NCBI RefSeq assembly: GCF_014203695.1
Contig: NZ_JACHJO010000009.1
Coordinates: forward strand, 1-64,000
Length of the DNA stretch: 64,000 nucleotides
DNA from: Nocardiopsis algeriensis
Lineage (GTDB): Bacteria > Actinomycetota > Actinomycetes > Streptosporangiales > Streptosporangiaceae
Direction: 5' to 3'
Shown piece by piece: positions 53,434-64,000 of the stretch. The position numbers were made by a program, and so were the translations under genes. The notes under the pieces were generated by a model. The model worked only from the letters and a program-made list of their open reading frames with translations. It had not been told where the DNA came from and ran no database searches. How positions within the stretch are numbered: position 1 is the stretch's first letter; every line of letters starts with the position of its first letter.

Positions 53434-53916
53434 TCATTCGATCCCGTGCTTGCGCAGCAGGTCCTCGATGTCGCCGAGGTCGTCGTCCTTCTTACCGCCC
53501 CCGGCCGGCCCCACCTGCCCGGCGGTGCCGGCGGCGGGCGCCGCGCCCTTGCGCTCCGGCCGCTTCGCGGAGACCTCTCCCCCGCCGGCCCGGTCCTTGG
53601 TCCCCACACCCCGTGCGCGCATGAACCCCGAGACGACGTAGAGCACCGCGGCCAGGGCCGCCACGGCCACCCCGGCCCAGACCAGCGGGTTGAAGACCAG
53701 GCCCACCAGGATCCCCACAACGCTCAGGAGGAACTGCCAGACAGCGTTCATCAGGCCGAGCAGGCCCGCCGCCAGGGGCAGGAGGGACCACGCCACCCCG
53801 CGCAACCCGGCGGCCGCGCCCCGGGCCCGCCAGACGAGGAGGCTGACGACCAGTCCCACCAGGGTGAGGCCGCCGCCCGCGATCAGACCGGTCGTCATCG
53901 TCAGAGTCTCAGGCAT
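53434..53916 (-). CDS. Conserved actinobacterial membrane protein (often annotated as cellulose synthase)
   Basis: A 160-residue protein with about three membrane spans (GLIAGGGLTLVGLVVSLLVW; LLPLAAGLLGLMNAVWQFL; PLVWAGVAVAALAAVLYVVS) and a charged tail. It ends in the conserved DDDLGDIEDLLRKHGIE, a SHOCT-like motif. Databases commonly carry over the name cellulose synthase for this family, but no glycosyltransferase motif is present, so I do not use it. ATG 53916 is clear; the function is unknown. Confidence 0.75.
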   Translation of the reverse strand: MPETLTMTTGLIAGGGLTLVGLVVSLLVWRARGAAAGLRGVAWSLLPLAAGLLGLMNAVWQFLLSVVGILVGLVFNPLVWAGVAVAALAAVLYVVSGFMRARGVGTKDRAGGGEVSAKRPERKGAAPAAGTAGQVGPAGGGKKDDDLGDIEDLLRKHGIE

Positions 53917-54139
53917 GGTGCCAGTCTCCCATCCGGTACCGCGGCGCACATCCGGCCGATCCCCTAGGGCATTCTCGGGACCCGTCGAAGGACCTACCCG
54001 GTGCCGCGGCCGCCGACCCGTCCCCGGACCGGCGGATCGGCCGGGACGCACGCGAAAAGTACCGCCCGCCCGGTGGAACACCCGCCGGACACCGCACCCC
54101 GGCGGCCCGCTCCCGACCCCGGGACCGGGGTCACGTCGG

Positions 54140-54874
54140 TCAGGACCGGGACGGTGAGCCCTCCCGGTCACCGCTCGGGTGGGCGGCCACCAGCGACTCC
54201 AGCCACTCCAGGTCGACCCCGACCAGGCTGTCGCGGAAGACGACACCCTCCCTCGGCGGAATCTCGACCAGGTTGGGGACCGCGACCGTGACACATCCGG
54301 CCGAGGCCGCCGAGGCCACACCGACCGCCGAGTCCTCGAAGGCGACGCAGCGGCGCGGGTCGACACCCAGGCGCTCGGCGGCCGTGAGGTAGGGCGCGGG
54401 GTGAGGCTTGTTGGCCTCGACCTCGTCCCCGGCCACCGAGTCGTCGAAGTTCTCCAGGCCGATACCGCCGATCGCGGCGGCGACCAGCACGCGCTCCGTG
54501 GAGGTCACCAGGGACACCGGCACCCCTGCTTCCGAGAGCATGCGCACCAGCTCCTTGGCGCCCGGGCGCAGGGCGGCCCCCTCCGCGATCCCGGCGCGGA
54601 AGCGGTCGTAGAGCATGTCCGCTGCCTGGCGGGGGGTGAGGTCGCGGCCGGTCAGCTCCACGATGTAGCGGCCCACGGACTCGGCGGACCCGCCCACGTT
54701 GCGCAGATGGTCCTCCTCCGTCCACACTCCCCCGAGCGCGGCGGTGACCTCGGCCTCGGCAGCGCCCCACAGGTGCTCGCTCTCGATGAGCGTTCCGTCC
54801 ATGTCCAGCAGGACGGCCTGCAGGCGGCGCCCCGCGGGGACGGTGTCGCGATGCTGTGTGGTCTGCTCGGTCAT
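54140..54874 (-). CDS. HAD-family hydrolase (beta-phosphoglucomutase-like phosphatase)
   Basis: A 244-residue HAD phosphatase: LLDMDGTLIESEHLW holds both catalytic aspartates (motif I), PVSLVTSTER is motif II, AGDEVEANKPHPAPYLTAAE motif III, and CVAFEDSAVGVASAASAGC motif IV. The cap domain (about 35-110) is of the small helical C1 type. The substrate is unknown. It lies just downstream of metH on the same strand, separated by about 250 bases and a hairpin, a neighbourhood that recurs in actinobacteria. Confidence 0.9.
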   Translation of the reverse strand: MTEQTTQHRDTVPAGRRLQAVLLDMDGTLIESEHLWGAAEAEVTAALGGVWTEEDHLRNVGGSAESVGRYIVELTGRDLTPRQAADMLYDRFRAGIAEGAALRPGAKELVRMLSEAGVPVSLVTSTERVLVAAAIGGIGLENFDDSVAGDEVEANKPHPAPYLTAAERLGVDPRRCVAFEDSAVGVASAASAGCVTVAVPNLVEIPPREGVVFRDSLVGVDLEWLESLVAAHPSGDREGSPSRS

Positions 54875-55038
54875 GTGATCGGCGGTGCCGGGCACCGCTC
54901 CCCCCTCTGTGCGTCCGAAAGTCGTCCCCGGGTCGCCCCCGACGGCACCCGGGCACGGCTGCGGTCCCCATCGTGGCGGCCCGGAGGCACCGGCGTGTGA
55001 CGGGGACCTGTCACCGCTCTTTCCACAGTACGAACAAA

Positions 55039-55070
55039 GGGGGCCCGCCGCCGCCCGGCGACGGGCCCCC
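55039..55070. terminator. Hairpin downstream of metH
   Basis: GGGGGCCCG pairs with CGGGCCCCC across a 14-base loop that itself can pair; it lies 54 bases beyond the metH stop. Confidence 0.55.
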
Positions 55071-55123
55071 GACGGAGAGTTGCCCCACACCGGGGCGGCC
55101 CCGGGTCGGGGCCCGCGCCGGTG

Positions 55124-58597
<3,474 letters not shown>

Positions 58598-58964
58598 GTT
58601 CCGCAACTCTAATCTCGTGGCACCCGGGGACCCAGCAGGCGACCCCCTGTTTCCCGGATGTGCGGGAGCCCCTGCCGGCGGGTGTCCGGCTCTCTCCGCC
58701 CTCGGGGCGGTGGCGGCGCTGCCGCGGGGCGGGTGGGTGACTCGCTGGGCCGGCCCGCGGTGCGATCGGGTCGGAGCGTCCGGGGACAGCGGTGTCCGGG
58801 TCAGGCGCTGCCTGCGAGGCTACCCCATCGCCCGTCCCGACAGGTGAGACAGGTGTCCCACAGTTCGTCGCGTCGCTGGTCACGGAAGGGTTTCCGGTGA
58901 CGGTTTCCCGGTCCGGGTGCCACCCCGTAGGGTGGACTGCGTTCGCGTGCAGGAAGGGGCGCCG
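58598..58964. other. Divergent region between metH and the PAC2 gene
   Basis: 367 bases with no supported gene. I compared it with SAM-type, SAH and cobalamin riboswitch signatures as I remember them, and found no match on the metH strand. TTAGAG just before metH (minus strand, about 58606-58612) might be a -10 for a near-leaderless message. The remainder is GC-rich and unremarkable. Confidence 0.5.
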
Positions 58965-59804
58965 ATGACCAAGCTCACCCGGGAGCTTGTCGATCCTGTG
59001 CTGGTGGCTGCGTTCGAGGGATGGAACGACGCGGGCGAGGCGGCGAGCCTGGCCCTGGAGCACCTGGCCAAGGAGTGGGACGCTCAGGAGTTGTGCGCTC
59101 TCACCCCTGACGACTACTACGACTTCCAGGTCACGAGGCCCCGGTTGGCGGTCTCCGAGGGCCTGGTGGGCAGGGTCGAGTGGCCCACGACCAGCGTCCG
59201 GGTGGCCTCGCCGCCGGGCGCCGGGCGCGACGTGGTGCTGATGACCGGGCCGGAGCCGAACATGCGGTGGCGGTCGTACGCGGCCGACCTGCTCTCCGTC
59301 GCCCGGGAGCTGGGGGTGCGGCGCGCGGTGATGCTGGGTTCGCTGCTGTCGGACTCCCCGCACACCCGGCCCGTCCCGGTGACGGGCATGGCCTCGCCCG
59401 TGGAGCTGGGCTCGCGGGCCGGCCTGGAGCCCAGCACGTACTCGGGGGCGACCGGCATCGTGGGCGTGATGCACGAGGCCTTCAGCGGCGCGGGGATCGA
59501 CACCGTGTCCCTGTGGGCGGCGGTTCCCCACTACGTCTCGCAGCCGCCGTGCCCCAAGGCCGCGCTGGCGCTCCTGGCGTGGGTGGAGGACGTGCTGGAG
59601 GTGAAGGTCCCCCTGGGCGAGCTCCCCGAGGAAGCGGTGTCGTGGGAGGCCGGTGTCGACGAGCTGACGGCCGAGGACGAGGACATCGCCGCCTACGTGC
59701 GGGGCCTGGAGGAGGCCAAGGACACCGCGGAGCTGCCCGAGGCGTCGGGCGACGCGATCGCCCGCGAGTTCGAGCGCTACCTGCGCCGCCACGACGACGA
59801 CTGA
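58965..59804 (+). CDS. PAC2-family protein
   Basis: A 279-residue protein of the PAC2 family, related to archaeal and eukaryotic proteasome assembly chaperones. DPVLVAAFEGWNDAGEAASL is the N-terminal signature, and RRAVMLGSLLSDSPHTRPVP and ATGIVGVMHEAFSGAGIDTV lie in the core. ATG 58965 follows AGGAAGGGG; earlier starts lack a ribosome site. The mycobacterial relative also lies between metH and mshC, as here. A chaperone role in bacteria is not proven. Confidence 0.88.
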   Translation: MTKLTRELVDPVLVAAFEGWNDAGEAASLALEHLAKEWDAQELCALTPDDYYDFQVTRPRLAVSEGLVGRVEWPTTSVRVASPPGAGRDVVLMTGPEPNMRWRSYAADLLSVARELGVRRAVMLGSLLSDSPHTRPVPVTGMASPVELGSRAGLEPSTYSGATGIVGVMHEAFSGAGIDTVSLWAAVPHYVSQPPCPKAALALLAWVEDVLEVKVPLGELPEEAVSWEAGVDELTAEDEDIAAYVRGLEEAKDTAELPEASGDAIAREFERYLRRHDDD

Positions 59805-59808
59805 GGCC

Positions 59809-59837
59809 GCCGGTGCCCGGCGGCCCCGGGCACCGGC
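59809..59837. terminator. Bidirectional terminator
   Basis: GCCGGTGCCCGG and CCGGGCACCGGC around a 5-base loop, between two convergent genes whose stops it nearly touches. Confidence 0.75.
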
Positions 59838-59841
59838 CGGC

Positions 59842-60285
59842 TCAGCTCCCGGTGCCGCTCCCCGCGGCCTGGGCGGGGCGCAGGCGGCGCCACTCCCCCG
59901 AGGACAGGAGGACCGCCCAGGCGCCCGCGATACGGGCCAGGCCGCGGCGGACCTCGTCGACCACGGCCGGGGCGAGGGGCGCGGGGTCCTCGGAGGAGGG
60001 CACCAGCCGGACGGTGACGCGCAGGCCGTCGAGGACCTTCTGCGCGCGGGCCGCCGCCTCCTGGCCGTGGGGGTCCCCCGACAGGACGGCGCGGATGCCG
60101 TCGCGCAGGGTCAGGGCCTCGTCGAGGTCGGCGAGGGTGATGGGGATGGCTCCCTCGGTGGCCAGCCGGTGCCGGCGCAGGAAGCGGGCGAGATCGGCGC
60201 GGTCGGTGAGCTGCCCTCCGCTGGAGACGAAGTCGAGGATGAGTTCCGCGGAAGAGCTGAGCCGCGCGGGGGTCTGGATCGTCAT
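59842..60285 (-). CDS. ABATE-domain protein lacking the CGNR zinc finger
   Basis: A 147-residue protein matching the ABATE (stress-induced regulator) domain: AELILDFVSSGGQLTDRADL at the start, LADLDEALTLRDGIRAVL and ARIAGAWAVLLSSGEWRRLR at the end. Full relatives continue into a CGNR zinc finger of about 45 residues that is thought to bind DNA; here the protein stops just before it. No frameshifted finger is visible downstream, so it is either a natural short form or an old truncation. ATG 60285 is the family start. Confidence 0.65.
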   Translation of the reverse strand: MTIQTPARLSSSAELILDFVSSGGQLTDRADLARFLRRHRLATEGAIPITLADLDEALTLRDGIRAVLSGDPHGQEAAARAQKVLDGLRVTVRLVPSSEDPAPLAPAVVDEVRRGLARIAGAWAVLLSSGEWRRLRPAQAAGSGTGS

Positions 60286-60397
60286 GGCGCCATCCCACCA
60301 TGCCGGGGGGACGAAAACCGGTGAACGACCGGACTTCTGACCGCAGTCGGTCACCGCGCGGGCAGTGCCGGCCCCGCAGAACCCGCCGCGAGGGCCC

Positions 60398-61531
60398 TCA
60401 GCGGATGGCGAGTTCGAGGAGGCCCTCGCGGGTGCAGGGCAGTCCGAGCAGGCGGAGGCCGAGAGCGAAGTTGGCGACGCCGCCCTCCCACAGCGGCCCG
60501 TGGTCGACGACGGCGCTCAGATAGGCGCGCTGGAGCTCGGTCGGCGCCCCGGGCTCGCCGTCGGGGAAGGCCAGGGCCAGCAGCGGCGAGATCTCCACCG
60601 CACCGGTGTAGGTGGACGACAGCGGCACCAGCGCCTGCAGCACCGGCAGGAGGCGTTCGGCGTCGGCCGGGGTGCTGCGCTCGGCGAGGACTCCGACGAG
60701 GGTGAGGCGCACATGGCCGCAGAAGCGGTCCGGGCGGTCCTCGAACCAGGCGTCGGCCGCGCCGGGGTCGGCCAGGGCCGCCGCCAGTTCCCGGGTGGCC
60801 GCAGGGTTCGTGCTCTGCCCGGGGGCGAGCGCGGCGCAGGCGCGGATCGCGGGATCGGCGTGGGAGAGGAACTCCGCGGTGTCGACGCCGTTCTGCCCGA
60901 GTGCCAGGACGATCGCGGCGCCCTCGTCCCGGGTCTCGGCCATGTCCGCCGCGCCTGACAGGTCCGGTTCCAGGCCGCCGAGGCGGGCGAGCGCACCGGC
61001 GGCCTCCACCGCGCGCATGCGCGTCCGCCGGTCGGTGTGGGTGAGGAAGGGCCGGACCGCCTCGTACAGGACCGGCGCGGCGGCGCGCAGCTCCTCCATT
61101 CCCCGGGACATGAGGACACCCACCGCCTCCTCCTCCCACACCTCCGCGGCCTCCTCCTCGTCCTCGGAGCCCATCGCGGTGTGGATGCGCTCCACCTCCG
61201 CAGCGGGGAGGGGGTCGGGGACGGGCTCCTCCGGGCAGGAGGGGTCGACGGCCGATCCGACGCGGGAGAGGAAGCCGAGCAGGTCCCGCCGCAGGTCCGC
61301 CGGGGCACCGGGGAGGACCCCGGCGACCAGCAGCGCGGCGGGGGCGGTCGCCGGGTAGACGGTGCCCTGATGGAGGATCGCGCCGTACAGGTACTCCAGG
61401 GCCCGCTCGTGCCCCTCCGTGTCGTCGCCGAACAGAGGGGCGAGGTGTTCGGGGGCGTCGGAGCCCTGCCCGTAGGCGTGGAAGGTCCGGGTCCAGTCGG
61501 TGCCGCGGAGTACGTCCGCTCCTGTCTGCAT
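60398..61531 (-). CDS. HEAT-repeat-like hypothetical protein
   Basis: A 377-residue cytoplasmic protein with regular helical pairs (RRTRMRAVEAAGALARLGGL; DEGAAIVLALGQNGVDTAEF; DPAIRACAALAPGQSTNPAA) typical of HEAT or PBS-lyase repeats, plus a Glu-rich segment near residue 120. I do not recognise a named family. Such repeats serve as protein-binding scaffolds. ATG 61531 is the sole good start. A single gene, divergent from the F420-type reductase. Confidence 0.65.
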   Translation of the reverse strand: MQTGADVLRGTDWTRTFHAYGQGSDAPEHLAPLFGDDTEGHERALEYLYGAILHQGTVYPATAPAALLVAGVLPGAPADLRRDLLGFLSRVGSAVDPSCPEEPVPDPLPAAEVERIHTAMGSEDEEEAAEVWEEEAVGVLMSRGMEELRAAAPVLYEAVRPFLTHTDRRTRMRAVEAAGALARLGGLEPDLSGAADMAETRDEGAAIVLALGQNGVDTAEFLSHADPAIRACAALAPGQSTNPAATRELAAALADPGAADAWFEDRPDRFCGHVRLTLVGVLAERSTPADAERLLPVLQALVPLSSTYTGAVEISPLLALAFPDGEPGAPTELQRAYLSAVVDHGPLWEGGVANFALGLRLLGLPCTREGLLELAIR

Positions 61532-61594
61532 GGGTAGGGAGTGTGGCAGCGGCCGACGACGTTTTCCGCGTCCGCAGCACAGAACAGGAGTCGT

Positions 61595-62107
61595 ATGTCC
61601 TTCGCCGAACCTCCCACCTCTCCCTTGTCCAGGGCCCTGTTCCGCGCCCCGGTCTGGATCTACCGGGCCGGGCTGGGGCCTCTCATGGGCGGCCGGTTCG
61701 TCCTGCTCACCCACAAGGGGCGCAGCAGCGGACAGGCCCGCCAGGCCGTGCTGGAGGTGTTGGAGCACGACCGCGGAACCGGGGAGGTACTGGTCGCCTC
61801 CGGCTACGGGGCCAGGGCCCAGTGGTTCCGCAACATCCTGCGGGAGCCGCGCGTGCTCTTCCAGGTCGGCGGTGTCCGGCACCGGGGCCACGCCCGGCCG
61901 CTGCCGCCGCAGGAGTCGGGGCAGGCCCTGGCCCGCTACGCCGCGAGGCACCCGCGCAGCGCCGCCGCGCTGATGCGCGCCCTCGGCCACAGGGCCGACG
62001 ACAGCGCCGAGGCCTACGCCAGGATCGGCGCGGACACCGAGAACGGGACGCCCGTCGTGCGCCTGGTCCCGGCCGGGCCCCGCCGGCCCGGCACCCTCAC
62101 GACTTGA
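61595..62107 (+). CDS. Deazaflavin (F420)-dependent nitroreductase family protein
   Basis: A 170-residue split-barrel protein of the Ddn family. MGGRFVLLTHKGRSSGQARQ, then VLVASGYGARAQWFRNILRE, are the F420-phosphate-binding segments. Family members use reduced F420 to reduce quinones, unsaturated lactones or nitroimidazoles. ATG 61595 has AGGAG five bases upstream. The substrate is unknown. Confidence 0.85.
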   Translation: MSFAEPPTSPLSRALFRAPVWIYRAGLGPLMGGRFVLLTHKGRSSGQARQAVLEVLEHDRGTGEVLVASGYGARAQWFRNILREPRVLFQVGGVRHRGHARPLPPQESGQALARYAARHPRSAAALMRALGHRADDSAEAYARIGADTENGTPVVRLVPAGPRRPGTLTT

Positions 62108-62133
62108 GGGCGGGCCCCGCCGGGGCCCGCCCC
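62108..62133. terminator. Terminator hairpin
   Basis: GGGCGGGCCCCG faces CGGGGCCCGCCC with almost no loop, just after the reductase stop and before the convergent mshC stop. Confidence 0.6.
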
Positions 62134-62152
62134 CTCCGCCAGGTCCCCTCCG

Positions 62153-63376
62153 TCAGAGGGCCACACCCAGCAGGGTGTCGGCGGTGGCGCGGGCCAGCGC
62201 CGGGGCTCCGGTGTCGGTGCCGCCCTCGGCCAGGGCGGTGTCGGTCCATGCGTCGACGGCGGCCAGGGCGGCGGGCGAGTCCAGGTCCTCGGCCAAGGCG
62301 GCTCGCACCGCGGCCAGCAGAGGCGCGGCGTCGGGTGCCTGGCCCAGGGCGAAGGCGGCGCGCCAGCGCTCGGCCCGGCGGGTCGCGACAGGCAGCTCGG
62401 CGTCGGTCCACTCCCACGGGCTGCGGTAGTGGTGGGCGAGCATGGCCAGGCGGATCACGGGCGGCTCCACCCCCTGCTCGCGCAGCTTGGAGACGAACAC
62501 GAGGTTGCCCCGCGACTTCGACATCTTCTCGCCGTTCAGACCGACCATGCCCACGTGCAGGTGGTTGTGGGCGTTGGCGGAGCCGGTGGCGCAGCGGGTC
62601 TCGGCGGCGCCCATCTCGTGGTGGGGGAAAATCAGGTCGCTGCCGCCGCCGTTGATGTCGAACCCCGGGCCCAGGCGATCCAGTGCGATGGCGCTGCACT
62701 CGATGTGCCAGCCGGGCCGGCCCCGGCCCAGAGGGCTGTCCCAGGCGGGCTCGCCCGGGCGCTCGGCACGCCACAGCAGCCAGTCCAGGGGGTCCTTCTT
62801 GCCGGACCGCTGCGGGTCGCCGCCGCGCTCACCGAACAGCTCCAGCATCTGGGCGCGCTCCAGGCCGCTGATGCGGCCGAAGTCCTCGGCATCGGCGACG
62901 GAGAAGTACAGATCCCCGTCGAGCTCGTAGGCGGCGCCGCTGTCGCGGATGCGGACGGCGAGGTCGCTGATGAGGTCGATCGACTCCACGACGCCGACGT
63001 AGGAGGTCGGGGGAAGGATCCGCAGGGCCGCCATGTCCTCGCGGAAGACGTCGATCTCCCGGTGGGCCAGATCGCGCCAGTCGACGCCGAGGGCCTCCGC
63101 CCGCTCCAGGAGGGGGTCGTCGATGTCGGTCGTGTTCTGCACGTAGTTCACGTCGTGCCCGGCGTCGCGCCAGACCCTGTTGACCAGGTCGAAGGCCAGG
63201 TACGTGAAGGCGTGGCCCAGGTGCGCTGCGTCGTAGGGGGTGATGCCGCAGGCGTACATCCCCGCCCGCGGCCCCGGAGTGGTGGTCCTCGTTCGACCTG
63301 TGGCGGTGTCGTGGACACGCAAGGGGCCGCCGGTACCCGGCAGAGGGACGATGTCAGGCGCAGACCATGAACGCAT
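62153..63376 (-). CDS. mshC: Cysteine:1D-myo-inosityl 2-amino-2-deoxy-alpha-D-glucopyranoside ligase
   Basis: A 407-residue ligase of mycothiol synthesis, joining cysteine to GlcN-inositol with ATP. It is a cysteinyl-tRNA synthetase relative: [20 protein letters not shown] with a zinc-binding cysteine and the HxGH motif, [15 protein letters not shown] and [11 protein letters not shown] for zinc, and the KMSKS motif in [15 protein letters not shown]. Its 407 residues are typical of MshC and shorter than CysS. It indicates that the organism makes mycothiol, hence an actinobacterium. Confidence 0.95.
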   Translation of the reverse strand: MRSWSAPDIVPLPGTGGPLRVHDTATGRTRTTTPGPRAGMYACGITPYDAAHLGHAFTYLAFDLVNRVWRDAGHDVNYVQNTTDIDDPLLERAEALGVDWRDLAHREIDVFREDMAALRILPPTSYVGVVESIDLISDLAVRIRDSGAAYELDGDLYFSVADAEDFGRISGLERAQMLELFGERGGDPQRSGKKDPLDWLLWRAERPGEPAWDSPLGRGRPGWHIECSAIALDRLGPGFDINGGGSDLIFPHHEMGAAETRCATGSANAHNHLHVGMVGLNGEKMSKSRGNLVFVSKLREQGVEPPVIRLAMLAHHYRSPWEWTDAELPVATRRAERWRAAFALGQAPDAAPLLAAVRAALAEDLDSPAALAAVDAWTDTALAEGGTDTGAPALARATADTLLGVAL

Positions 63377-63472
63377 GCCGGAAGCCTATCCGGGCACTCC
63401 ACCGCCAAACGCCCGGGGAGGTACAGGTGGTACGGGTGATGATCGTCCCAACGGCCGGCGGGAACAGCGGCG

Positions 63473-63664
63473 TCAGCGGGGCACGGTGAGCTTGCGGCGG
63501 TGGCCGCGGGTGATGAGGAGGACGGCGGCGACCGCGGCCGCGGCGCAGAGCGCCGCCAGTTCCTCGTTGCCCAGGCGCCAGTGCAGCAGCGCGCCCCCGG
63601 CCGACACCACGTAGAGGAGCCAGTAGGCCCCGGTCTCGAACAGACTGCCTCTCCGGCCTTCCAT
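63473..63664 (-). CDS. Small two-span membrane protein, 63 residues
   Basis: ATG 63664 with AGGAGGGG upstream encodes MEGRRGSLFETGAYWLLYVV... with two hydrophobic spans (AYWLLYVVSAGGALLHW and LAALCAAAAVAAVLLI) and a basic tail. A longer in-frame start upstream lacks a ribosome site and has unnatural composition. I do not recognise the family. It lies about 100 bases upstream of mshC on the same strand. Confidence 0.6.
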   Translation of the reverse strand: MEGRRGSLFETGAYWLLYVVSAGGALLHWRLGNEELAALCAAAAVAAVLLITRGHRRKLTVPR

Positions 63665-63869
63665 GTCCCCTCCTGCCGTGCATCCCCGTGCCCGCGTGTC
63701 CCGGGGCGGTTGTACGCACCGTCCCAAGGAAGACGCACAGGGTGCTCGCGAGGTTGTCAGGGCCGGGAGGATCCGGGACGGCCGTGAACGGTCGTATCCG
63801 CATTTCCGGGGCCTGGCGCCCGCCTCCGCCGCCCCCGGTGCCGGGATCCGCGGAGTCGCGCGGGGGTGT

Positions 63870-63890
63870 GCCCGTGAGGGGCTCACGGGC
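63870..63890 (-). terminator. Hairpin at the stop of the right-edge gene
   Basis: GCCCGTGA pairs with TCACGGGC across a five-base loop; it overlaps the stop codon (63883-63885). Confidence 0.45.
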
Positions 63891-64000
63891 AGGCGGCGGC
63901 CTGGAGCTCCAGGAGGTCGAGGTCCTCGGCCGCGTGCTCCGAGCCGGGGGTGCCGACGCCGAACTCGGCCAGGTCGGCCCGGGCCGCGCGCAGGCGGCGC
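63883..64000 (-). CDS. C-terminus of an unidentified protein, cut by the window edge
   Basis: Only the last 38 residues are visible: an acidic, helical end (RRLRAARADLAEFGVGTPGS ... LDLLELQAAACP) and a stop at 63883. Codon composition is typical of the genome, and the hairpin at the stop supports a real gene. The family cannot be determined from so little sequence. Confidence 0.5.
   Translation of the reverse strand, partial: RRLRAARADLAEFGVGTPGSEHAAEDLDLLELQAAACP

Noticed and set aside
53434-53916. Cellulose synthase
   Set aside because: The usual database name for this small membrane protein has no basis; there is no glycosyltransferase motif.
58598-58964. SAM, SAH or cobalamin riboswitch for metH
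   Set aside because: No recognisable conserved core of these classes on the metH strand.

Overview
The window is chromosomal DNA from a very GC-rich actinomycete. Most coding stretches look to be above 70% G+C, starts are often GTG, and the genome encodes mycothiol synthesis (mshC), an F420-type reductase family, IdeR-like iron boxes and Zur-like zinc boxes. A Nocardiopsis-like member of the Streptosporangiales is my best guess. That is inference, because there is no rRNA gene to settle it.

Left edge (1-2.6 kb): a small graveyard of insertion sequences. A 1416-bp ISL3-family element with recognisable end repeats lies inside an IS3-family orfA fragment and directly abuts a truncated, frameshifted IS630-type transposase. 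Then come pyruvate carboxylase (3135-6509) and a metallophosphoesterase.

7.4-15.5 kb is the most interesting block. Four overlapping minus-strand genes encode a fold-type II PLP enzyme, a PduX-like GHMP kinase, a DUF364 protein and an N-methyltransferase-like enzyme. They face an MFS exporter and a FecBCD-type uptake system. Three sites closely matching the actinobacterial Zur box sit before the three transcription units. Together they look like a zinc-controlled, non-NRPS metallophore (zincophore) make-export-import system that I do not recognise as described. A fourth, weaker Zur-like site precedes cysteine-free L33 and type B L31 ribosomal proteins at 45 kb, so two parts of a zinc-starvation response appear in one window.

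15.5-25 kb holds housekeeping and accessory enzymes: an aldo/keto reductase, an FAD oxidoreductase, a universal stress protein, an O-methyltransferase, a divergent PNPOx/MocR pair, an iron-box-controlled siderophore-interacting protein and a GHL10 glycoside hydrolase. 24.9-30.8 kb is an iron-siderophore handling group: a type II thioesterase, an asymmetric heterodimeric ABC exporter and a lipoprotein receptor with an iron box. No NRPS is present in the window.

30.9-46 kb: a MerR regulator, a YdeP-like molybdopterin oxidoreductase, aroQ, an acyl-CoA dehydrogenase, a putative SigB-type stress operon (LEA-like, holin-like, DUF3618, YihY), a flippase-like membrane protein, the zinc-sparing ribosomal genes, yqeB and a TetR regulator. 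47-53 kb is a four-gene dipeptide/oligopeptide ABC operon whose fused ATPase carries a low-GC patch. 53.4-64 kb is a conserved actinobacterial neighbourhood (HAD phosphatase, metH, PAC2 protein, mshC) with several small hypothetical genes. No tRNA, rRNA, CRISPR array or prophage was seen.
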